Source: VRUE01 sp963702175
GTDB lineage: Bacteria > Actinomycetota > Thermoleophilia > Solirubrobacterales > 70-9
Reading direction: 5' to 3'
NCBI GenBank assembly: GCA_963702175.1
Contig: OY969721.1
Coordinates: forward strand, 1 to 64,000
DNA: 64,000 nt
Shown: positions 16,220-24,052 of the stretch, in pieces
Position numbering within the stretch: position 1 is the stretch's first letter
Layout of the letters: every line of letters starts with the position of its first letter
Translations under genes and position numbers: made by a program
The notes under the pieces: generated by a model
Database searches by the model: none
What the model was told of the DNA's origin: nothing
The model's input: the letters and a program-made list of their open reading frames with translations, nothing else

Positions 16220-17611
16220 ATGTCGCAAGCCGTGTCCGCAAAACGCACCCCGAGCCGCCACAAGGCGCGCGCTTGGTCGCACGAGGGGACCTCCCCGACG
16301 CTCAGGTTCGCAGTGGCATTCGGGTTGACCGCTGCCTACGTGGTATTCGCCGTCTGGGCCTCATCCCCGTGGCGGGCAGAGCTGCGCGATGCGATCGGTC
16401 CGGTGATGTCCTGGGTGATCCCGATCTTCCTCGCCTACGTCCCGGCCGTGCTCGTCGGCTTCATGATCTTCACGCTGATCACGCTGCGCTACCGCGTTCC
16501 ATCGCTGGATCCACCCAGTGGCCCTTGGCCGGAGGGTGCGTGGCCCCCGGTTACCGTCGTGATCGCCGCCCGGGACGAGGAGTCGGCCATCGGGCCGACC
16601 CTGGAGCGGATCGCGGACCTCTCCTATGGCGGGCCGCTCACGGCGATCCTCGCCGACAACAACTCGACCGACCGCACCGCCAAGGTCTCCGAGGAGACGG
16701 CGCGGCGGCGTGGTCTGGAGCTGTGGCGCACTTTCGAGCCGGAGGCGGGAAAGTGGAGGGTGCTCAACAGAGCATTGGAGAGTGTCGAGACTCCGATCGT
16801 GGTCACCGTCGACGCCGACACCCTCCTGCACCCGGAGGCTCTGAAGTACCTGATCGGCAGGTTGATGCGCGAACCCGGAGGGCAGCATGTCTGCGCCTGC
16901 GCGGGCGCCCTGGTGGTTGAGAACCCCACGCGCAACCTGCTGACCAGGATGCAGAGCTGGGACTACCGGCTCGGAATCAACGGGGTCAAGCGAATGCAGT
17001 CGGCCTACGACAGCACCCTGGTCGCCCAGGGCGCCTTCTCCGCGTACTGGACGGACGACGTTCGCGCGGTGGGGGGCTGGCCGGACGCGATCGGCGAGGA
17101 CATCGTCCTCACCTGGTCGATGATGCGGTCCCGCGGGCTGGTCGAGTACGAGCCATGCGCGCTCGGTGCCACTGCCGCGCCAGAGCGGGTCTCCCAGCTC
17201 ATGCGCCAGCGATCGCGCTGGGCGCAGGGGATGCTGGAGGGTCTTCGGCGCAACCCGCCCGCCGAGCAGCCGAGAGTCTTGGCCAGATTCGTCTCCGGGC
17301 TCGACTACCTTGTGCCGCTCCTCGACGTCGGCTACGTCTTCTTTTGGATCCCGGGCATCGTCCTCTTCATCGCGGGCTATCCACTGCTGTTCTCATGGTG
17401 GTCGATGCTGGTGCTGCCGATCACCCTCGTCATCTATGGGCTGCTGCGCAGGTGGCAGGAGCGGCACGTCTTTCGTCGCCTCGGATTCCATCCCCGGCAC
17501 GACGTCCTGGGTTTCCTCGGCTACCTGTTCGGCTATCGAGCCCTGGTCTCGCCAGCTGCCCTGCGCGGCTACACGGAATACTTGGCCGGGGCGCCACGGC
17601 GCTGGAAATAA
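16220..17611 (+). CDS. membrane family 2 glycosyltransferase (processive, BcsA/IcaA-like)
   Basis: 463 residues. Two N-terminal TM segments (about 26-48 and 66-90), a GT-A domain (VTVVIAARDEESAIGPTLER; TVDADTLL = DxD; GEDIVLTW; MRQRSRWAQG = QxxRW) and C-terminal TM segments. The four catalytic signatures are those of polysaccharide synthases. The product is not predictable. Start ATG 16220 is preferred because the 34 codons of the 16118 extension have low third-position GC. It ends 29 bases before the IS and no polysaccharide partner genes adjoin it. Confidence 0.8.
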   Translation: MSQAVSAKRTPSRHKARAWSHEGTSPTLRFAVAFGLTAAYVVFAVWASSPWRAELRDAIGPVMSWVIPIFLAYVPAVLVGFMIFTLITLRYRVPSLDPPSGPWPEGAWPPVTVVIAARDEESAIGPTLERIADLSYGGPLTAILADNNSTDRTAKVSEETARRRGLELWRTFEPEAGKWRVLNRALESVETPIVVTVDADTLLHPEALKYLIGRLMREPGGQHVCACAGALVVENPTRNLLTRMQSWDYRLGINGVKRMQSAYDSTLVAQGAFSAYWTDDVRAVGGWPDAIGEDIVLTWSMMRSRGLVEYEPCALGATAAPERVSQLMRQRSRWAQGMLEGLRRNPPAEQPRVLARFVSGLDYLVPLLDVGYVFFWIPGIVLFIAGYPLLFSWWSMLVLPITLVIYGLLRRWQERHVFRRLGFHPRHDVLGFLGYLFGYRALVSPAALRGYTEYLAGAPRRWK

Positions 17612-17639
17612 CGGACCGGCGCCAGCCGATCTGACCGCC

Positions 17640-17666
17640 TAGTTGTAGTTCCTCAGCACGTTGTTC
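17640..17666 (+). repeat. left terminal inverted repeat of the IS
   Basis: Begins TAGTTGTAGTTCCTCAgcAC; pairs with 18682-18708 except at two adjacent positions. Confidence 0.85.
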
Positions 17667-18622
17667 CAGCTCGGCAAGCCGAGCCGCAGGCGCCTTGTGA
17701 CCGAGGGAGCCGTGTCTTCTCCTGAAGTTGTAGTGATCGAGCCAGCCGGGCAGCGCTGCGGTGCGCTCGGCCGAGGAGCCGTAGATCGCTCCATAGGCCC
17801 AGCGATTGGTCAGAGTCTGGATGAAGCGCTCAGCCTTGCCGTTGGTCTGGGGTCGGTAGGGGCGGGTGAAGAGGTGGCGCACGCCCAGCTGCGCGCAGGC
17901 CGCTTCGTGGGCACGGGAGCGGTAGCAGGCGCCGTTGTCTGAGAGCACCCGCTCGACCTGGATTCCCATGCCCTTGAACCAGCTGGCTGCACGTCGCAGG
18001 AAGGCGGCTGCGGTCGCGCCCTTCTCGTCGGGAAGTACCTCTACATAGGCGAGGCGAGTGGCGTCGTCGACGCAGACGTGGACGAACTCCCAGCCGGTGC
18101 CGCGGCGCTGTCCACCGTCGCGGTTGATTCTCACCTGGCCGCGCCCACGGATGCCGGTGACACGGTGCCCCGCGCCCTTTGCGCTGATCCGACCCAGCTT
18201 CTTGATGTCGACGTGGATCAGCTCTCCGGGGCGCTTTCGCTCGTAGCGGTTGGGCGGCTCGGGAGGGGTGAGGCGGCTTCTCTTTCCCAATCCGATCCGC
18301 CTCAGCCACCGCGAGACAGTGGAGAGCGCCATGCCGAGCACCTCGGCGATCTCTGCCGCTGTCATCCGTAGGCGCCGCAGCGCCTCGATCGCAGCCAGGC
18401 GGTCGACGGGCAGGCGCGAGGGAACCCGCTTGGGCGCAGAGCTGCGATCCAGCAGCCCGGCCTCTCCTCAGAGCGCCAACGTGAGAGCCACTTGCGAGCC
18501 GATCGCTCGCTGATGCCGGCGGCCTCGGCCGCCACCATCAGCGACCAGTCCTCCTCTTCGATGCGCTTGACCAGCAGCATGCGGCTTTTCGGGCAGGTGC
18601 GAGCGTTAGCGTGGAGCTTCAT
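17641..18622 (-). pseudogene. IS481-family transposase, frameshifted
   Basis: Two frames together give an IS481 transposase. The first starts at ATG 18622 after AAGGAGG and encodes the helix-turn-helix (AAEAAGISERSARKWLSRWR). Around 18465-18480 a one-base loss shifts the frame. The second encodes the rest: MTAAEIAEVLGM, IHVDIKKLGR, CVDDATRLAYVEV, VLSDNGACYRS and RPYRPQTNGKAERFIQTL, covering the DDE core. The usual family ending LNNVLRNY is also out of frame by one G, so the second frame reads through the IS end to 17430. Confidence 0.85.
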
Positions 18623-18681
18623 CCGGTGTCCTCCTTGATCTGGGTGGCTTCAGCACCCCCAGCCTTCAAGGAGGCCCGGAT

Positions 18682-18708
18682 GAACAACGTTGTGAGGAAC
18701 TACAACTA
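18682..18708 (-). repeat. right terminal inverted repeat of the IS
   Basis: Reverse complement of the left end apart from two adjacent positions; ends GGAACTACAACTA. Confidence 0.85.
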
Positions 18709-18782
18709 GTGCCTCAAATCGCGCAGATGCGCGGGGATTAGAGGCGATTTCCGGTTGATCTGCTCGTTTTCGTGAGACGGTC

Positions 18783-18830
18783 GGGCTACGAAACCGAAGG
18801 TCATAGGTTCGAATCCTGTCGGGCGCGCTC
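18783..18830 (+). other. 3' half of a tRNA-Arg(ACG)-like gene, possible att scar
   Basis: Contains an anticodon-loop-like CTACGAA, a 5-bp T-arm around TTCGAAT (ATAGG/CCTGT) and a 3' acceptor strand CGGGCGC. No matching GCGCCCG acceptor or D-arm lies upstream and no CCA is encoded, so it is not a functional tRNA. 3' tRNA fragments of this shape are typical of integrase attachment sites. It starts 75 bases from the IS, at the edge of the degraded region. Confidence 0.55.
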
Positions 18831-18906
18831 GTAGCGTATCCCGCTGATGGAGCCAAAATCTGGCTTTACTAGTGGGATGCGGCTCGCGTTGGGATCTTTG
18901 AGCAGA

Positions 18907-18941
18907 AGGTCAGCCGAGGTCAGCGAAAGTCAGCAAAAGTC
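18907..18941 (+). repeat. helically phased 10-bp tandem repeats
   Basis: Three consecutive decamers GGTCAGCCGA, GGTCAGCGAA, AGTCAGCAAA plus a partial fourth (AGTC), followed by a T-run. The 10-bp period places each copy on the same helical face, as in iterons or operator arrays. The stretch 18709-19108 holds only this, the tRNA fragment and no convincing gene. Confidence 0.6.
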
Positions 18942-19108
18942 TGTTTTTAGACCCTCTCCTTACCTTCACCTTCACTTTGAGGTGCCTCGGCGTCGAGAAA
19001 TTGACGAGGCCGCATGGCTGCTATTGGATAGGGCCAGTGGCAAGTGCTCAGCACAGCACATGAGCGATTCGGCGCGACGACTACGGAACGCTGCTGGCCG
19101 CTGGTCAA

Positions 19109-19498
19109 GTGGTGCGCAGGCTCGACGAAGTAAAGAACCCTGACGAATGGCGAGCAGAGATGCGCCGCAGCGCCCGAGCTGATCGAATCAAGCTCCGGAC
19201 CGGCAGGACCGAAGGCATCGTTTGGGCACTGCTAAGCGAGGCCAGGAACGCGGCGCGCTCCGCCGAGTCCCGCCGCTACGACAAGCTCCTCAGAGAAATT
19301 GTTCCTCGGGCTCAAGACTATCGCCACGAGCCTGTGGTTGCGGCTCGTGATGGCGACGAGGCCCTCTTCACTTGTGAGCGCTGCGACGCCTTGGGCTATG
19401 CCGATGCCGCTTCTGGGCCGCTAATCGGCGGCGAGCTCTTGGAGGAGGACTGCCCTCGCGTACTCGATAGTTTTCGTTGCGAGTTACTCTTCATTTGA
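19109..19498 (+). CDS. hypothetical protein
   Basis: 129 residues from GTG 19109. Charged, helical N-half (ARADRIKLRTGRTEGIVWAL, EARNAARSAESRRYDKLLRE), then a possible zinc-knuckle CERCDALGYADAA with a further Cys near the C-terminus. I do not recognise the family. Codon third positions are less GC-rich than in core genes. A hairpin-rich spacer follows. Confidence 0.45.
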   Translation: MVRRLDEVKNPDEWRAEMRRSARADRIKLRTGRTEGIVWALLSEARNAARSAESRRYDKLLREIVPRAQDYRHEPVVAARDGDEALFTCERCDALGYADAASGPLIGGELLEEDCPRVLDSFRCELLFI

Positions 19499-19500
19499 TT

Positions 19501-19549
19501 GCCTGGCCAGCAGTGAGCTGCTGACGGGTGCTCTCCTGCCGGGCCAGGC
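19501..19549 (+). terminator. nested inverted repeats, probable terminator
   Basis: Outer GCCTGGCC/GGCCAGGC (19501-19508 and 19542-19549) encloses CAGCAG-tgag-CTGCTG (19508-19523). It lies immediately after a stop codon and before the XRE operator. No T-tract. Confidence 0.4.
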
Positions 19550-19557
19550 GGACGGCG

Positions 19558-19580
19558 ATGCTACTCATGAGTCTGTAGAC
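19558..19580 (+). promoter_or_regulatory. duplicated operator/promoter element, copy 1
   Basis: 23 bp identical to 19880-19902 at 22 positions. Contains two overlapping dyads, ACTCATGAGT and GTCT-gt-AGAC. It ends 35 bases before the first XRE start. Likely binding site for the XRE proteins or a shared regulator. Confidence 0.6.
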
Positions 19581-19615
19581 CGTCAAGTATTCAGGCGAGA
19601 GCGTTCGGCCCCACG

Positions 19616-19849
19616 ATGGCCGGTCAGCTCCACCGAAACATCGGCGACAACCTGCGTGCTTACCGCGAAGTCAAGGAACTGAGCCAAGAAGACTTCGCCG
19701 ACGAGCTGGAAGTGCATCGCACCTACATGGGCGGCGTGGAGCGAGGGGAGCGCAACCTGACCCTAGAGACGGTAGAAAAATTCGCGGCCATGATCGGTAT
19801 GGAGCCGTGGGCGCTCCTGCAGCCTCCTCGCCAGGGCCGCCGCCGATAG
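19616..19849 (+). CDS. XRE-family helix-turn-helix regulator, copy 1
   Basis: 77 residues, almost entirely an HTH_3/Cro-C1 domain: IGDNLRAYREVKELSQEDFA, then VHRTYMGGVERGERNLTLET and EPWALLQP. Start ATG 19616. About 60 percent similar to the second copy at 19937, with the same upstream element and spacing, so the pair is a tandem duplication. No toxin gene adjoins. Size and context suit an island or prophage-derived repressor. Confidence 0.85.
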   Translation: MAGQLHRNIGDNLRAYREVKELSQEDFADELEVHRTYMGGVERGERNLTLETVEKFAAMIGMEPWALLQPPRQGRRR

Positions 19850-19879
19850 GTACGTCAGCGGCATCCCGGACGTTTGCGA

Positions 19880-19902
19880 ATGCTACTTATGAGTCTGTAG
19901 AC
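19880..19902 (+). promoter_or_regulatory. duplicated operator/promoter element, copy 2
   Basis: Same 23-bp element as 19558-19580 with one C/T change that weakens the first dyad (ACTTATGAGT). Lies 34 bases before the second XRE start. Confidence 0.6.
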
Positions 19903-19936
19903 TGATCAGTAGCAAGCGGGAAGCGTCTCCTTTCCG

Positions 19937-20170
19937 ATGGAGGGCGACCTGCAACGCAACGTTGGCCGCAACCTGCGCGCCTATCGCCGGAAACGCGGCT
20001 TGAGTCAGGAAGAGTTCGCCAAGGTGCTCGGCGTCCACCGGACATACATGGGAGGCATCGAGCGAGGCGAGCGCAATTTGACCCTGAGGAACGTGGAGCG
20101 GATCGCCCGCCGCATCGAGCTAGAGCCCTTGGCCCTTCTGCAACCGGCCAAGCTAGAGCGGCGCTCCTAG
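19937..20170 (+). CDS. XRE-family helix-turn-helix regulator, copy 2
   Basis: 77 residues: VGRNLRAYRRKRGLSQEEFA, VHRTYMGGIERGERNLTLRN, EPLALLQP. Paralogue of the 19616 gene with matching length and promoter element. The more basic recognition-helix surroundings and the altered operator suggest the two have started to diverge. DNA-binding role is clear; targets are unknown. Confidence 0.85.
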   Translation: MEGDLQRNVGRNLRAYRRKRGLSQEEFAKVLGVHRTYMGGIERGERNLTLRNVERIARRIELEPLALLQPAKLERRS

Positions 20171-20269
20171 CTCGGGCGCCTTGCCGGCGTCGGCGAGCAG
20201 ACCCGCGACCTGCAAAGGGTTAAGGACCGGGAGGCGGAGTGCCGCCCTCAAGAAAGGAACAACGAGCAG

Positions 20270-20500
20270 ATGGAGTCAGCAGCGAAAGACCAAGACCCCG
20301 CCTTACTCTATTCACGCCTGGCCTATGCGCTCGGGCATCCCCTGCGAGCGCGCATCGCTAGCGAGCTGCATCGGCAGCCAAGGAGCCCGGATGAGTTGGC
20401 GAAGGCGCTCGGTGTGCCGCCACCGCGCGTGGCCTACCACTGTGGCGTGCTCGAGCTGCATGGCGGAATAGCGCCGCCGAGCAGCAACGGCAATCACTGA
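20270..20500 (+). CDS. truncated ArsR-like winged-helix protein
   Basis: 76 residues. Residues 15-65 form the start of an ArsR/HTH_20 domain (LGHPLRARIASELHRQPRSP, DELAKALGVPPPRVAYHCGV). The wing and C-terminal half are missing: after LELHGG the frame runs into unrelated residues and a stop. Probably a broken gene that may still be translated. 20501-20691 downstream shows nothing recognisable. Confidence 0.5.
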   Translation: MESAAKDQDPALLYSRLAYALGHPLRARIASELHRQPRSPDELAKALGVPPPRVAYHCGVLELHGGIAPPSSNGNH

Positions 20501-20691
20501 ACAACGAGCAAACATTTGCGCTCTCCGCGCCGCGGGCCGGGTGTTGAACAGCACCACGGCGAAAGCTACACCCCCCTGGAGGTCCGACGGCTGGCAGCGG
20601 GGGAGAAGTATTTAAGCGAATCGATTCGCCTCATCCTTGGCTCTCGTCCCTTCGCGAACCTCGGCCTACACGATATCCACCCGGCACGAGA

Positions 20692-21209
20692 TCAAGCCTC
20701 GGGAGGTAGCTCCGTTGGATCACTGAGAGGCGAAAGTTCCGCAATACGTTCGGCTACACACTCGCGGAAGATCTCGCAGACGAGATCGGCGCCATTCGCG
20801 AAACGCTCGATGATGGGCACGAGCGAGCGGACGATCGGCTCGACGGCCCATGTCTTGAGATCGATGTCGGATGTCCTATCGGTAGTGAGGTGTGCGATGT
20901 GCTTGTCCGCCATCCACCGGGCCTCACGCAGGTAGAGGTTCAGGTCGGGCTTTTCCCACTCTTTGTAGAAGTTCCCGGCGCAGGCGTCGGTCTTTGCGTG
21001 CGTTGCGCGGAGCAAAGAAGTCAAGAAGGTTGCGGAGGTGAAGCGCAAAGACCTCGATTACAAAGTTCATCGGGAAGAGCCCCGCGCTTGCTGCCTCTAT
21101 TGCCCTGGGTCGCACGAACGAAGTGCGTGATCTCGTACAGCACGTGCTCGCACGCGTACTCACGTAGCTCGTCCTCTGAGAAATCTTCAATCGATCGCGT
21201 GGATTCCAT
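20692..21209 (-). pseudogene. HEPN-like hypothetical protein, two frameshifts
   Basis: Three frames in order read like one protein: MESTRSIEDFSEDELREYAC...ITHFVRATQ (from ATG 21209), then LFPMNFVIEVFALHLRNLLD..F, then GNFYKEWEKPDLNLYLREAR...DKHIAHLTTDR. Breaks fall near 21110 and 21000. An all-helical protein with LRNLLDFF and a late HIAHLT motif matches a widespread HEPN-like family of unknown function (recalled, not searched). The C-terminal frame ends at 20692. Confidence 0.55.
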
Positions 21210-21405
21210 GTCGTGGATTGTCGAGGCTCAATAGGCGGAAGCTGATTCGCATCGTTTTGACGAGTCGGTGCCCCCAGCCAAAGGCCGCTTGTGCCTTCCA
21301 TGCAGAGCGGCATATCCGCTTCGCGCGAAGTGGGCGCAGGCCTGTGGTTGTCGGCCTACATGTTCTTTTCTTGGAGCGGCCCGAACCCGACGCGGCGCTT
21401 AGGGC

Positions 21406-22737
21406 ATGAGGCGGGATGTAAGCTTGTTCGTGATGGTTCAGGAGGCAGGGGGCAACGATCGCCGGTTGTCGGTTTGCGCCCGTCCTCTCGTTGCCGCAAT
21501 TTGCATCCCCGTTCTCTTGGTGGCGGCTGGCATCGGCGGTACCGACCTGACGAGCACCAGCCAGGCCAAGACGCCGAAGCGCCCCGTCGCTTCACACACA
21601 TCTCTTACCCCGGCGATCGCTACGGGCGCATTCGGCCTCGACCTGATGCGCGCCCAGGGGCCAGGGAACCTCGTCCTGTCGCCCGACAGCGTCGCTGCGG
21701 CGCTAGCAATGACGGGGATGGGCGGCGTCGGGCGCACCGCGGGGGAGATCGCCCAAACCCTCCATCTGAAAAGGCCTGCTGCCCTTGCCGCCGTAGGGGA
21801 CCTCCAGCGCGCCATCGTCGCCGGGCAGGCTGCCGCCGCAGTAGGCGACCCGGAACCGCCCACGCTCGAGATCGCCAACGGCCTATTTCTCCAGCAGGGG
21901 CTGCCGTTCGAGCCCGCCTTCCTCTCCGGCGCCCTGCAGCGTTTCGGCGCCCCCCCGGAAACCGTCGACTTCGCGGGTGACCCGACGGGCGCCCTTGACG
22001 CGATCAACAGTTGGGTGAGTGAGCGCACCAAGGGGCTGGTTCCCCGGATCCTCGACTCGCTGCCCGAAGAAATGGCGCTGGCGCTGGCCAACGCCGTCTA
22101 TCTTGACGCAGATTGGGAGCATCCGTTCAAGAAGGGCAAGACCAGGCCCGGCGTCTTCCATGAGGCCGCTGGAGAGGCCACCGTTGACTTCATGCACCAG
22201 ACCGAGTCGCTGCGCTACGGCGCCGGGCCCGGTTACAGAGCGGTGGCGTTGCCGTACCGCTCCTCGACGCTTTCGTTGCTCGTCGTGCTGCCCGTGCAGC
22301 AGCGACTCGGCACGCTGCAGCACCGCCTCGACGGCAGCAGCCTGGCCCGGATCGCGCGCGACCTCTCGGCGAGGCCGGTGAACCTCAGCCTGCCGCGCTT
22401 CCACCTGAACACCGACGTCGAGCTGACCGGCGCTCTGAAAAAGCTGGGCATGCCCACGGCCTTCAGCGAAGCCGCCAACTTCTCCCGCATAACGACGGCA
22501 GCCGACCTGAAGATTGCCTTCGTCAAGCACGCCGCCGATTTCACCGTCGACGAGGCTGGAACGGTCGCCGCGGCGGCGACGGTCGTCGGCGTGACAGTCA
22601 AGTCGGCCCCGCGACCTCTGCGCGATGCGGTCACCTTCAATGCCAACCGTCCCTTTCTCTTCTTCCTGCGCGACGACCAGACCGGTGCGGTCCTCTTCGC
22701 AGGACGACTGACTGATCCGGCTTCCGCCGGCGTATAG
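21406..22737 (+). CDS. exported serpin, inhibitory type
   Basis: 443 residues. N-terminal signal/anchor (VAAICIPVLLVAAGIGG, about 29-45) then a full serpin fold: NLVLSPDSVAAALAMTGMGG, INSWVSERTKGLVPRIL, LALANAVYLDADWEHPF, LPRFHLNTDVELTGALKKLG and NRPFLFFLRDDQTGAVLFAG. The reactive-loop hinge DEAGTVAAAAT (Glu383 = P17) has the small residues needed for loop insertion. Counting gives P1-P1' = Lys399-Ser400, predicting trypsin-like target proteases. ATG 21433 is an alternative start. Serpins are sporadic in bacteria, suggesting transfer. Confidence 0.9.
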   Translation: MRRDVSLFVMVQEAGGNDRRLSVCARPLVAAICIPVLLVAAGIGGTDLTSTSQAKTPKRPVASHTSLTPAIATGAFGLDLMRAQGPGNLVLSPDSVAAALAMTGMGGVGRTAGEIAQTLHLKRPAALAAVGDLQRAIVAGQAAAAVGDPEPPTLEIANGLFLQQGLPFEPAFLSGALQRFGAPPETVDFAGDPTGALDAINSWVSERTKGLVPRILDSLPEEMALALANAVYLDADWEHPFKKGKTRPGVFHEAAGEATVDFMHQTESLRYGAGPGYRAVALPYRSSTLSLLVVLPVQQRLGTLQHRLDGSSLARIARDLSARPVNLSLPRFHLNTDVELTGALKKLGMPTAFSEAANFSRITTAADLKIAFVKHAADFTVDEAGTVAAAATVVGVTVKSAPRPLRDAVTFNANRPFLFFLRDDQTGAVLFAGRLTDPASAGV

Positions 22738-22860
22738 GGAGTGCAGGCGCGCGCGCCGTCGTCGGGAACGCTGCTTCACGCGAAGAGGAGCTTGATCCCG
22801 AAGGCAGTCGCTGGGATCGGCCTTGGCTGTTATGTCCTGTGCGATTCCTATCTTCGAAGC

Positions 22861-23526
22861 ATGGGCAGAATCGCGAACGGATACAGAACCCCGGGGCTCA
22901 GCGCCAACTGTTCGGCGTCCCGCCACCGCAATGCGGCGCTGCATCGCGGCGCGTGGGCTGTGGTCTTCCTGGCGTGTGCGGTAGCTGCGGTAGTCGAAGG
23001 AGCGCCTAGCGGTGCCCTCCTATGGATTGCCCTGGCTGCCTATCTCGCCTACAAGGCGCGCGAGCGCTTGCGCTTGGAGTCTTCGTTTCGGCTTGGAGCC
23101 CAAGCCGAGGAGCGAGTCGGCATCCTCTTGGAGGAGGCAATGGACTGGGGTTGGGCTGTCGAGCATGACGTGCTGAAGCAAGGCGGCGGGAACATCGACC
23201 ACGTAGTCCACTCGCCTTCAATGACCTTCACGATCGACACCAAGCGGTCCTGGTGGCGCGAGCGAGATCTCGACCAGGCCCACCGGCACGTCGAGTGGGC
23301 GGCCAGGTACTACGGAGCGCAGCGACCGATCGTTCCGGTCATCTGCGTCCAGAGATCGAGCGATCCTGCGATGGAAGTAGACGGCGTAGTCGTTGTTGGC
23401 AGTGCTCGGTTGCTCGGGTTCCTTGGCTCGACGCACTGGTCCGAGTCGATCGCCGGAGACGAAGATCTGTTTGGGCACTCGCAGCGGGAAGCCGACTTCG
23501 AAGAGCTGTTCGGCATCTGCGCGTAA
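22861..23526 (+). CDS. membrane-anchored NERD-domain protein
   Basis: 221 residues from ATG 22861. One or two N-terminal TM segments (GAWAVVFLACAVAAVVEG, LLWIALAAYLAY), then a NERD (nuclease-related) domain: LGAQAEERVGILLEEAMDWG, GNIDHVVHSPSMTFTIDTKR, IVPVICVQRS. The ID...TK pattern matches the nuclease-like core. Upstream codons to 22741 are probably untranslated. Function unknown. Confidence 0.75.
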   Translation: MGRIANGYRTPGLSANCSASRHRNAALHRGAWAVVFLACAVAAVVEGAPSGALLWIALAAYLAYKARERLRLESSFRLGAQAEERVGILLEEAMDWGWAVEHDVLKQGGGNIDHVVHSPSMTFTIDTKRSWWRERDLDQAHRHVEWAARYYGAQRPIVPVICVQRSSDPAMEVDGVVVVGSARLLGFLGSTHWSESIAGDEDLFGHSQREADFEELFGICA

Positions 23527-23783
23527 GATTCGTCTATGACGCCGCCCTGCGGCCGCTGCTGGGCGGCCCGAGCGTGCCGCCCAGCCCGGCACCGCACCGT
23601 TTCGCCTGCCAGCTTGCCACGCCGTGGATCCAGGCGATCGCGGGTGCCTTTCTGGCGGATGCCCCTGCGATCGCCTGGATCCTCGCCGTACCCCTGCTCG
23701 TGGTGGCGGCAACGGTCACCACGAGCAACTGGTGCCTTCCCACGTTCATCTACGGGATTGCTGCACGGCCGGCGGACGGGCGA
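23526..23783 (+). pseudogene. C-terminal remnant of a DUF4395 membrane protein
   Basis: In one frame: RFVYDAALRPLLGGPSVPPS, APHRFACQLATPW and a hydrophobic stretch followed by NWCLPTFIYG. This matches the second half of DUF4395 proteins (recalled pattern LLRPLLG...APHRFAQ...C-IY). There is no start codon or N-terminal half; it begins straight after the NERD stop. Confidence 0.5.
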
Positions 23784-23832
23784 GGCGGCGAGCTGATCGC
23801 AGGTCGTGAGGCCGAGGGGTTCGGCTGCGAGC

Positions 23833-23970
23833 GGCATGGCGGACGACGATCGGCGTGCCGTGTCTCGGGACGAGGGTGATGCCGCGCATCACCACGGGTT
23901 CGGGGTCGCGGATGCCGCCGCCAAACGGCAGCCAGGCGTAGGAGGCCGCCTCTTCCTCGATGAAGCGCTC
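23833..23970 (-). pseudogene. cytochrome P450 C-terminal remnant with internal deletion
   Basis: Reads ERFIEEEAASYAWLPFGGGI then directly RDPEPVVMRGITLVPRHGT. The first part is the P450 region leading into the haem-Cys loop; the second is the C-terminal end. The haem cysteine segment (RRCIGA...) between them is deleted in frame. Unlike the P450 at 31522 in detail, so a different paralogue. Confidence 0.65.
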
Positions 23971-24052
23971 GTGCGCGGCTACGGGCGACGTTGCCCCAGT
24001 GTGGCGGCGGGTGTACGGTCGGATCGACTCCAAACCCGATCGAAGGAGACCC

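Larger units (their letters stand above)
17640..18708 (-). mobile_element. IS481-like insertion sequence, inactivated
   Basis: About 1069 bp bounded by 27-bp terminal inverted repeats matching at 25 positions (17640-17666 and 18682-18708, outer ends TAGTTGTAGTTCCTCA). It carries one transposase gene broken by a frameshift. I see no convincing target duplication in the flanks. A short remnant of a related end lies at 42718-42774. Confidence 0.85.

Noticed and set aside
18362..18622. Programmed frameshift producing an OrfAB transposase
   Set aside because: No slippery A/T-run at the junction, and IS481 elements normally encode one frame; a simple one-base loss fits better.
18754..18830. Intact tRNA gene
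   Set aside because: Only the 3' half folds; no complementary acceptor 5' strand, no D-arm and no encoded CCA.
18847..19143. 98-residue ORF downstream of the tRNA fragment
   Set aside because: It reads through the decamer repeats, lacks a ribosome site and family-like sequence, and overlaps the better candidate at 19109.
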